This document shows positions 33,888-45,118 of a stretch of DNA of 64,000 nucleotides, one piece after another. The position numbers and the translations under genes were made by a program. Numbering within the stretch: the first letter of the stretch is position 1; the number at the start of each line of letters is the position of its first letter. Where the stretch lies: assembly GCF_029867415.1 (NCBI RefSeq), contig NW_026704997.1:1054001-1118000 (forward strand). The letters run 5' to 3'. Source of the stretch: Vicia villosa (Eukaryota; Streptophyta; Magnoliopsida; Fabales; Fabaceae). Under the pieces are notes generated by a model that worked only from the letters and a program-made list of their open reading frames with translations, made no database searches and was not told the origin of the DNA.

Positions 33888-35311
33888 AACACGAGAACCG
33901 TTGGATAAATATTTATGTTGAACGCGACACTCTATGTGGCGCATGACATATGTGTGGCTCTCTAACGAGCTATACCTTATCATCAATTTGAATTATTTGA
34001 GATTTTATCGGAACATTTGTAGTGTCGGGTTTATTGGATTATTTGGTATGTAACAATATGTATACTAGCAAGTAAGTAAATATTATAAAAGCATAAAGAC
34101 GGTCATATTCAACGTTTTTAAAGTTCAAGAATCAAGCTTTAATTAAATAACTTCAAGTGGATCTATTGTTTCACACCTTGGAGAATTCCAACTTTACACT
34201 ATTAGCCCAAGGAAATCTTGAATTCAGGGGGGAGTATACGTGGTAATGGTTATAAAAAAAGATTTCTTCAAGTAAAAAATAAACACATATGATCAATTTA
34301 AATTTGTTTAGGTAACATCATTGTAAATTTAATTTTAAAAAATCTTGATAGTTAATATAATGCTATTTTTTTGGCTTTTTCCCCAAAGTCAACTTAAATG
34401 TGCACCACTAAAAAATTGATTAATGATGAGTATAAAGAAATGGAAGAAAACTTTAGTTGCACTTTATTTGTTTTTCTGTGGATTATAGGTTCATGCATAG
34501 CATGTAGTCCCCTTTAATAGTAAAAGAGAGTGTTGTTTTTTTGTGACTTGTGGAGATGCGTTGTGATCTATCTGGATCTCTGCCAATGTCAACTTAGCTT
34601 CAACATTACAGTGCCTAGTTGTCTTCATAAAGTATAATTTTTCATATGATGTTTCAATCCTTTTTATTAATTTATTGATTAATATATTGTCTTGTAGAAG
34701 ATACAATGTGTTGCTTATGTTATTCTTTTTTAATTTTTGCTGTCAACAACAATATGATCATATGATGCTATAGTAAGAAAATAATTTGATGTTATTTCAT
34801 CATGACAATTAATTATGCCACTTCACAATACTTTTTTTAAGGGTTGATATTTTTTATAACATAAATATGTTATTTTGCACTTTTAATTCTTCAATATATT
34901 TCTTTTAAATATATTATTTTAAAGTTTTTCATTTATATTATTTTTAAAGTTGATACAGTATAACGTAGCATGACAAATATGCTGACTAGTATGTCACATA
35001 ATAGTTTTGATCCTTTTATATTAATAAATTAAATAAAATTTGATAAATTAGACGTTAATTTGGTCGTAAAATATAAAAAAGATGAAGATTTACGGCAGAA
35101 ATTCAAAATTCGCCAAAAACCAATAATCCGTCACTAAAACTATCACAAAAGATCACAAAATCCATCACTAAAACTCCAAAAAAAAATTAATTCAAATTAT
35201 AAATATTAAAAAATTTCTTTTTGCAAATAATTGTTTTCAACATTATAACATTCATTTTCTCAATATAATAAAATACAAAAATTAATTTTGAATAAATCAA
35301 AATTATATTGA

Positions 35312-35314
<3 letters not shown>
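33888..35314. other. AT-rich intergenic, no gene seen
   Basis: A purine-rich GAATTCAGGGGGGAGTAT at 34221 resembles an LTR-element polypurine tract, but no LTR start is recognised after it. Otherwise featureless. Confidence 0.45.

Positions 35315-35401
<87 letters not shown>
35315..35401. repeat. (AT)n microsatellite
   Basis: 87 bp of uninterrupted AT dinucleotides. Confidence 0.97.
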
Positions 35402-35404
<3 letters not shown>

Positions 35405-35867
35405 AAATAAAATCAACTATAATTAATAAATTTAAATATAATATTTTAAAAATTCAAAAATCAAAATTGAATCTTAACAAAAATAATTTGACCAAATCAT
35501 AATCCGATGAAATCAAACAAGTTTATTTGTAATTTGTAAATAGGGTTTAATATACGATACCCCCTACCAAATAAGCGAGATTTGATATTCCCCCCCCCCC
35601 CCCCTTAAAAAAATTGATTCCCCCTTAAGAAACTCATATTTCAAAATGTGTCCCCCTTAAGAAACTCATATTTCAAAATGTGTCCCCTCTGATGCTGACA
35701 TGGCTAGGGAATCTTCACACTTGGCATCCTTTATGTTGATGATTGTGTATTGGGTGCTGATTGGGCCTAGAGTTTTTGTTCATCTCTTTGTTTTCTTATT
35801 CCCCCCCTTAAAAACCTAGGGTTTCCATTGTTGACAGTCATTCATTCTGCAAAATCGCTAACCAAAA

Positions 35868-37900
35868 TGATGAAGAAGATGAACTCAAGGAAGGAGAAAG
35901 TGGTGGAGAAGAAGAAGAGTTAGGTGAAGACGAAGAAGAAGACGGTGTCGAAGAAGCAGAAAGCGGAGAAGAAGAAGACAATCGAAGGTTATGCGCAATC
36001 TCCAAGCAGCGAAGGAAATAAAGAAGATCTACATCATGAAGAAGACGCAGAGGCATCAAAAACGCAAGGGGTATGTATCTTCAGGCAATAAAGTTTGTGT
36101 TTTTTATCCCAATAACAACACTAGTGTAAAAATGTGTTTTTATAATTTCAGAACTTGCAGATCTTCAATGTTGTTTTTAACCATGGAGGGGAATTTGTAA
36201 GATTGTCTGATGGGGTTATGATATATAGAGGTGATGTTTCTACTTTAGTTTATGGGCAACACATTGAGAAGTGGTCAATGGTTATTCATAACTTGTTGAA
36301 TGGGTGGGGATATACTGAAGGGAAGTACAGAATATGGACAAAGATTGTTGAAATAGATGAAAATCATTTCCAGATTAGGAACAACGATGATTGTTATGAT
36401 TTGGCTGCATATGCTTGTGAGACCCAATCATCAGGGGAATTGTTTTTGGAGCATCCTGTCACTGATTTAGAAGTATTAGTCAGTTGTCCTAGGTGTATGA
36501 ATGAGGTTGTTGCGCCTGTTTCATATGATGATGAAGGAATTAAAAGGCTCATGATAGTGAGGATGAACGAGCCACAACTCTTGCAGATGGGTTTGATGTA
36601 ATTGATGTGAAACAAGTTAATGATAATGTCGGTCTTGCTGGTTTCTTTAAATGTTCTAATAAGAATAAATGGGAAGATGATGGGTTCAAAAAGAAGAATA
36701 AATGGGAAGATGATGAATATGTAAGTGATGAACTATGCAGCTCAGATCCAGATGTTTCTGATGAAGAGGGGGCCCAAGTTTGAAAATTTTAGGAGAGAGG
36801 CATTGAAGAAGAATTTTAAATTTGAGTGGGGTATGGAATTTAATTCCCTAGAAGATTTTAGAGATGCCATACGTGAGTGGTCAATATTAAATGGAAGGGA
36901 AATTACTGTTGTGAAGAATGCGAGCTACAGGGTAAGGGTAGAATGCAGAGCTAAATGTAGTTTTTTTATTCTCTATTCTAAAGTGGGACATAAGCACACA
37001 TATGCTATAAAGACCATATATGGCAGTCATACATGTGCTAGGATTTTGGATATCAAATTTGCAAACCCTAGGTGGATGGAAAAGGCTGTTGTGAAGAAGA
37101 TGCAAACATCCTAATTAGTTAGGATTTGTGACATTATCCAAGATATGAGATAAAACTACTCATTGGGTATAATTGTAGCTAGGGCATGGAAGGCAAAGCT
37201 CATAGCAAAGAGGATAGTAGAAGGAGATGCAGACAAGGAATATGCTAATCTATGGAGATATACAGTTGTTGCATAGGGTAAATCCTGGGAATACTATGAA
37301 GATTATGTTGATAGACCAAACCCATCAATTCAACCGAGGTTTGGCTCTTTTTACTTTTTCTTTGATGGTTATAAACAGTGATTCATCAAGGGTTGCAGAC
37401 CATTTATTGGAGTTGATGGATGCCACTTGAAAACTAAATATGGTGGTCAACTGTTAAGGGATCCCAATGACCAATACTTCCCTTTGGCATTTGGTGTTGT
37501 GGAAATTGAGACAAAAGACAATTGGAGGTGGTTCATGCAGTTATTAATGGAAGATGTTGGACAAGACAAAAGATATGTGTTTATTTCTGACCAGAAAAAG
37601 GTTTGTTACATATAATTTCTGTTAGTTGTTTATGTGGTACATGTAATTTCACATGTTATTTATGTACTGATAGTTGTATGCTGAAATAGGGTCTGGTAGT
37701 TGTTTTTGAAGAAATGTTCGAAAGAATTGAGCATAGGTTGTGTCTAAGGCACCTATATGCAAATTTAAAAAAAAAAAACTTGGAGGTGGTTCATTGATAA
37801 GAGACCTTATCATGGGAGCTTCCAAGTTAACATACCATCAAGGATGGTTGCAAAAAATGGATGAGCTGAAGCAGGTAGTTCTCAAGGCATGGACATTGTC
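35868..37900 (+). pseudogene. MULE transposase remnant
   Basis: A first exon-like Lys/Glu-rich frame (35868-36070) ends at GTATGTAT; an acceptor TTTCAG near 36150 opens a frame starting NLQIFNVVFNHGGEFV (36155-36601), the N-terminal domain of legume MULE proteins. 36725-37114 is the MuDR-type DNA-binding region (FKFEWGMEFNSLEDFRDAIREW, IYGSHTCARI). The MULE catalytic domain follows: GVDGCHLKTKYGGQLL with the first aspartate (37400-37450) and VFISDQKK with the second (37590). The third acidic site is lost among stops after CLRHLYANL (37745). The zinc-knuckle part is not recognisable. The gene is dead by frameshifts and stops. Confidence 0.8.
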
Positions 37901-39560
37901 AAATGGATGAGCTGTCAGGTATATAGTGCTTGTTTGTTTGGCTTATTCACTTTGTTTGTTTACATTGGAGTTGACTATGACTGTTTATGTTGGTGGTTTA
38001 ACTATTTGTAGAAAAAAGTCAAGCCTCATACAAATGATCCAAACCAAAGTGAAGGAACTAAAGAACCAGTTGTGGAGAATCAACCAACTCAGGTAATCCA
38101 ACTGAGTTACCTGTATTAATTGAGTAATTGATAAATTTCATTGACTATTGTTACTAACAGATATAAACATTGCCAATAGAAGAATGCATCCGATCCAAAT
38201 TAAGGAACAGTTAACCAAGACCAAAGTGATGTGAATAGGCCAACTGAGGTAACTGTCTAAATTTGACAATGTTGTAACTGACTGATCTCAAATGAAAACC
38301 TAATATGTAGTAACTGAATTCTATTTTTTGTCAACTGTCAACAGGTTTAGACAGGCGTCTTTGGAGACATCTCCGATAAGATTATGTCAACCATACAAGA
38401 CATCAACACCTCAGGGCCAACTGTGGAGACAACAACTAGCATAGGCTCACCAAGTACCAAAAGGAAAGGCAAAGTAAAGGCCAAACAACAGGTCAAACCA
38501 TTGATAAAGAGAACAAGTGAGAGGATCAAACTCAAATGGTTTCAAAAACCAATCATAGTGTATGGTTCAAATCCAAACCAACCTATGTAGCAGTCTGAAG
38601 AAGAAGATGGTACTCCAACACAAGAGGCTACAGTGAAGGCTACACAAAAGACTAGGAAGATTTGATGCATGTGTTGTTATCATGTGCATTTTCTGTTTTT
38701 ATGTGGTTCAATTATGTTTTTATCTAATGTTAATGCTTTTGTAGTGACTAATGCACAAGTTTGTGCCATTTAAAAATGTCTACTGCATAACTTTGAGTCA
38801 CATTGAAATGAGTAATTTAGACTTCAACACAAATGTTTCTAATGACTACTATATCATAACCATTGATTGACAAAATAAAGTTGCAAATTTCATTAATAAT
38901 AAGCAAAAGTTACAATTAGTTTTCCAAGTTGCCAACATGACAATTACAATATGTCTCATAACCTAATTCCTAAATACATCAAAATCAAACAACATTACTT
39001 TAACTTATACAACATTGCAATGAGAAACCAAAAGATCACAAGTGCCATCTTTAGCTTGAAATTGATCTTTCTCTGAACTTCAACCTTCAGCTTTATTTTT
39101 TCTAACTTGTTTAATGTGCATTCTAATTTAACACATGTAATCTCACAGTTTTGTAACAATCTTGAATTTTACTCCCTTTCATACATTCTCCAACTTCATC
39201 ATACCACAAAAACAATTCACATCTATTCTCCTTCTAAAACAACAAACAAATTACATAATAAACAAACTTACCCATGCGTTTCGAAATTTCCAGAATTTCC
39301 TATTACGGTTTCAAACTATGTTAGAAACCCACATCTTCATTGGATGATCTCATCCACACCTTGGTAAACCTAGAAATCCACCAAAATTTGAGGAAATGGA
39401 ATCGTATGAGTTTCTTCCAACCATGTTATCAGAAGAAGAATATGAAGATGAAGAACGTGAACTGGTTTTTTGTTTTCTGAAGAGGATTCGATGGTGAGAG
39501 GGATGAAGTGGTACGAAGGAATCAGAAGAAGAATAGGTGTTCGTGAAGTGGTATGAAGGA
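37901..39560 (+). other. 3' part of the MULE, non-coding remnants
   Basis: Short exon-like frames with Pro/Thr/Lys-rich content (37980-38660, for example KRKGKVKAKQQVKP at 38459) probably derive from the C-terminal tail of the transposase gene. 38700-39300 has no recognised motif. Confidence 0.45.
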
Positions 39561-39819
39561 ATCTGGATTGCAATATCTACTGCAAGGGGGGAAGATAAGA
39601 AAACGATGGAATGAAGAAAAACCCTAGGCTCAGTCAGCACCCAATACACAGTCATCAACATAAGGGATTCCAGGTGTGAAGATTCCCTAGCCATGTCAAC
39701 ATTAGGGGGGACACGATTTGGAATATGGGTTTCTTAAGGGGGGAATCAAATTTTTTAAGGGGGGAATATCAAATATCGCTTCTTTGGCAGGGGCTATCGT
39801 ATATTAAATCTTTGTAAAT

Positions 39820-40649
39820 ATATATACATAGGAAAAATAAATTTATTAAAAACTAGAATTTGTTTAAAAATGTTGTAATCAAATAACTAGATATCTTAAA
39901 ACTCATGTCAAGTCTAAACGAACTCCATGATATATAGAATATAAGTATTATTTGGTTTGTTAGTGTATGTGTTTCGTGGGATGATGTCAATAGTAGTTTA
40001 TGCATTATCTCATTGATCCATTTTTTGTCGAGAATGTGAAGAAGATGCGTCCATCTTAGCTTGATTTTGATAAAGACAAGAGCTTATCTTAGAAGAAATA
40101 TCCAAGAAAAAAATATTGAATCAAGTATCAAGTTTGTGTCAAGAATTGGATTTCAATGATATTGAATTGTATACAAAGGTACAATATTAAATTCAATGGT
40201 TATAGACTTTAAATGCTCAAAAGAAAAGTTTAGAATCACTTCATGCATTGTTTTCAAAATGGCAAAAATTAGGATTTTTAACTTAGAAATTTTCTAAGTA
40301 TAAGACAGGTTAATCCATTAACCTATATGGATTAGGTTACTCAATTAACCTATATGGGTTCCATTAACCATGTTTTTTTTCAAGCAAAATTTGCATTTTC
40401 TCTAAAGGATAACCAATTAACACTTTTGGTTAATCAATTAATCATTTCAAGAAAAGACTAAAGGTAATCACTTACCCTCCTTGGTCAATCGATTAACCAT
40501 ATTATTTTTCATATACTTTCTGAATGTTTTAGAATGTCTAATCAATTACCCTAATCATCTTAAGTGATTAACCTGTATTTCAAATTGAAAAATACTGAAC
40601 CATTGTATCACCTCTTCATCTATAATGTTTATAGAATTTTTTCGTACCA
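39820..40649 (+). other. LTR-like leader with iterated TTAATCRATTAACC motifs
   Basis: No coding signal. 40305-40580 holds at least eight near-palindromic motifs of the form GGTTAATCxATTAACC (for example GGTTAATCCATTAACC at 40308, TGGTTAATCAATTAA at 40429, GGTCAATCGATTAACC at 40482). It leads directly into the copia integrase remnant, so it is probably the decayed LTR or leader of that element. Confidence 0.4.
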
Positions 40650-43087
40650 TCACTCAATCAACTGATCACTCAAGATATGGTAACATGTATACCAAGTCTT
40701 GTGATGCCCGACAAACTCTGTGAAGGCTGCTTAGTAGGAAAGCAATCCAACAAGTCTTTCGTTTCAACTATGCCAACGAGATACTCCCGCATACTCGAAG
40801 TTGTACATTCAGATGTATGTGAACCTTTTCAGGAGCATACCATTAGTGGAAACATGTATTTCGTTTCATTTGTTGATGAGTATAGTTAAAAGCTTTGGAT
40901 CTATGTGATCAAGCTAAAGGACAAATTATTTGAAATCTTTAAGAGATTTAAGATGCTTGTCAAAAACCAGAGTGAGAAAAATATCAAAGTTCTGCGAACA
41001 AATTGAGGTAACGAATACACATCCAAGATGTTTGAAGAATTATGTGAAGAACATGGCATTGGACATGAGGTAACTTCTCCCTATACTCCTCAACATATTG
41101 GAATGGGAGAAATAAGAAATAGGACATATTGGATATGGATAGGACCACTGTTGTCTATATATTGAACATGTGTCCTACAAGTTGGATGTATTAGATATTG
41201 GATATCATAAAACTGGAGCATACAGGTTGTTCATCCAATTAATTAGAAGATTGTGATGAGTCAAGATATTGTGATTGATGAAAATTTTGCTTGGGATTAT
41301 AATTCGAAGAAATTACTGATATTCTAGTCGAATTCAAAGTCGAAGCAATTGCTAACATTCTTGACACAGACGAAGTCGAAGAGGGTGTGGCTAGCACAAG
41401 TCAAAGACCTCAAAGAACTAGAGTTTGTCTAGCAAGACTTCAAGACTACGAAGTGACTGGTGATGATGAAGCCACACCTTATGGAGATTTAGTTTATTTT
41501 GCTTTACTCGTAGGTGCTGAACCAATCAACTATAACGATGTTTTCAAGAATAAACAATGGAACTCTGATATGGTGAAGAGTTGCAAGCAATCGAAATAAA
41601 CAACACATGGGATTTAGTCGAATTTCCAGTACATACAAAATTTATCAAAATGAAATGGGTGTTCAAGTTGAAGCACACTGCTAATGGGTTGATAGCAAGA
41701 CATAAGGTGGGATTGGTAGCACGAGGATTTCTTTAGAGAGAACGAATCGAATACTTTAAAGTATATGCACTTATCGCAAGATTGGAGACTGTCAGATTGG
41801 TTGTCGCCTTGGCATGCAAGCAAGGTTGGTCGACATTTCACTTAGATGTGAAATCAGCATTTTTGAATGATCCCATAGACGAAGAGGTTTATGTCAGACA
41901 ACATCCTGGGTTTGTGATTCAGGAAGCACCAAGGAAAGTATACATGTTGCACAAAGCACTCTATGGCCTCAAGCAGACACCTAGGGCTTGGAACAAGAAG
42001 ATCAACTCATACTTAGTCAAATTGGGATTTGTCAAATGCAAATATGAGTATGGTGTCTATGTTCAGGTTGTGGCACAAGATATAACAATCATTTTCTTAT
42101 ACGTTGATGACTTGTTGGTAACTGAAAATAGCTTGGAAAAGTTGTCGAAATTCAAAAAGTTGATGATGAGGGAATTTGAAATGTCGGATATGGGAAACCT
42201 GTTGTATTTCCTTGTCATGAAATTTAAAATGTCAAAGCAAGGTATGATGCTACATCAAAGAAAGTATGTCAAAGAAATACTCAAAAGATTTAGGATGGAA
42301 GACTCAAGCCCTGCATCCTCACCTGTCGAACCAAATCTGAACTGGAGAAATATGGAGAAGAGGACAAGGTCGATGCTACTTTGTTCAAACAAATTGTGGG
42401 ATTTCTAAGGTATATGTGCAACAATCGACCTAATATAGGTTTCATAGTCAGATTAATGAGCAGATACATGAGTGAACCAACTGTGTCACACATGAAGGCT
42501 GCAAGAAGAATCCTGAGATACTTAAAAGGATCGATAAACTATGGAATTCTATTTTGATGAGATTCTGAAAGAAAAGAAGCTATAGTTACTTGCTATTCAG
42601 ATGCTGATTGATGTGGAGATAAGGAAGATCGAATAAGCACAACTGGTTATTTCTTTCAAGTATTTGGTGCCCCATTCTCATGATGCTCAAGAAACAACCT
42701 GTGGTGGCATTGTCAACGTGTGAGGCTGAATATATATCAGCATCCTATGTTATCCTATCAAGCCATTTGGATCAGACATGTGCTTGAAGAAATTGAGATC
42801 GAAGTGAAGAAACCTCTGGTGATGCAGATCGACAACAAGACACCCATAAATCTTGCAAAGAATCCAGTTCTGCATGGAAGGAGTAAGCACATCGAAGCTA
42901 GATTTCAGTTCTTAAGGGAGAAGGTAAATCGATGTGAACTTGAAGTAAGGCTGAAGTAAAGTACAGTTGGCCGACATTTTCACTAAAGGATTGAAGATCG
43001 ACAAATTCTTGATTTTGAGAAAGAAATTAAGAATAGTTCAGATCGACTATGATTAGACTGTGTTTGACAACTTGGATTATAAGGGTG
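40650..43087 (+). pseudogene. Ty1-copia pol remnant (integrase, RT, RNase H)
   Basis: Integrase N-terminal end and core at 40677-41110 ([33 protein letters not shown]) with stops, and a deletion to the C-terminal region. RT is best kept at 41782-42408 (209 codons): CKQGWSTFHLDVKSAFLND has the first catalytic aspartate, and LHKALYGLKQTPRAWNKKI is followed by the YVDDLLVT box. RNase H follows at 42600-42960 (QIDNKTPINLAKNPVLHGR). It matches the 25.86-kb fragment closely, so the two are copies of one family. The tail ADIFTKGLK precedes an LTR start. Confidence 0.8.
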
Positions 43088-43195
43088 TGTTGAGAGTATA
43101 ATCCAAGTTGTATATAAATAGACATCATGTAATTCAACTTAGTGTAAAAGATAGTTAGTTGTATACAAATAGACATCATGTAATTCAAATTTGAC
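43088..43195 (+). repeat. Truncated 3' LTR of the copia element
   Basis: TGTTGAGAGTATAATCC follows a purine-rich tract, with TATATAAATAGA at 43110 and a tandem duplication of AATAGACATCATGTAATTCA (43116 and 43166). It is cut off at about 43195 by an inverted-repeat element. Confidence 0.55.
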
Positions 43196-43204
43196 TTAAA
43201 TAGC

Positions 43205-43475
43205 CATCTGGTCTCTGTAAGTTAGCGTATTTTTTATTTTCGTTCCTGTATCTTTTTTTAATTGAGAATGATCCCTCAATGTTAAATTTTTTTTGACTTT
43301 AGTCCCTAAAGTTAAAATCCGAAAGAAAATTTGCAGAAACCTGCATATTTTCCTGCGGATTTTAGTTTTAAGGACTAAATCCAGAAGTAATTAAATATTT
43401 AAGGACTTTATCCAAGAAAAATAAGATACAGGACGAAAACAAAAAACAAGCTAATTTACAGGGATCAAATAATAT
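43205..43475. mobile_element. Inverted-repeat element (MITE-like)
   Basis: The left arm CTCTGTAAGTTAGCGTAT, then TTTCGTTCCTGTATCTTTT, is matched by the reverse complement of the right arm (AAGATACAGGACGAAAAC, AAGCTAATTTACAGGGA). That gives arms of about 50 bp with several mismatches around a GGACTAAA-rich core. The right end abuts an (AT)n tract, so the target duplication is unclear. Confidence 0.65.
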
Positions 43476-43479
43476 CAAT

Positions 43480-44514
<1,035 letters not shown>

Positions 44515-44529
44515 CACTACAAAAAATAT

Positions 44530-44820
44530 GCTCTTCAGCTACGTGGAAGACACGTCGCAACACCTAAAATTACGTCACAATCAAAACATAGCGACGTGGA
44601 CTCCTATGTCGCAGGAGCACGTGTGGCAACACATTAGCGACGTGGATATCACGTCAGAACGTAGCGACATGATTCCAACGTCGCAAATAACTTACATGAG
44701 GAACATGTCCCTGCACGCAGAGCAGGTGTGCCAGATGTAGCAGGTTTATAATTTGACTTTAGTAGCGACGTGGAAACCACGTCAGAATGTTGAGACGTTG
44801 GATTCACGTCGCAAGCTTTA
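44530..44820. repeat. Left subterminal repeats of the CACTA element
   Basis: At least eight copies of a GCGACGTGG...CACGTC motif in both orientations, often spaced so that two copies face each other across 8-12 bases (for example TAGCGACGTGGAAACCACGT at 44763). In En/Spm elements such motifs bind TnpA (family knowledge). Confidence 0.8.
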
Positions 44821-45118
44821 ATTTTTTTTAAAAAAAAATTAAATACAGACGCAGATAATTGTATTTATATATAATAAATTAATTAATTAATATAATAAAA
44901 TTTATATAATAAAATTATATAATAAATTTTATATAATAAATTTTATATAATAAATTCATATAATAAATTCATTTAATAAAATAAATTCATATAATAAATT
45001 TTATATAGTAAATTCAATTAAATAAAACTAAAAATTTAAAACTAATATTTTAATGAATTAAAATGTAAAATAAGTTGCATAAATATAAATTTAAAAACAA
45101 ATGAAATACAAAATGTTT

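Larger units (their letters stand above)
35542..39810 (+). mobile_element. Mutator-like transposon (MULE), complete with TIRs and 9-bp TSD
   Basis: The ends are long inverted repeats of about 240-280 bp. GGTTTAATATACGATACCCC at the left matches the reverse complement of the right end (GATTTAATATACGATAGCCC), and similarity continues inward through CATGGCTAGGGAATCTTCACAC and GTGTATTGGGTGCTGA. The direct duplication TTTGTAAAT (35533-35541 and 39811-39819) is exactly 9 bp, as expected for Mutator. The left repeat has a poly-C run (35591-35604) and an extra copy of CTTAAGAAACTCATATTTCA. Total length about 4.27 kb. Confidence 0.9.

Noticed and set aside
40305..40580. Satellite DNA array
   Set aside because: Motif spacing is irregular and intervening sequence is not repeated, so it is not a tandem satellite.
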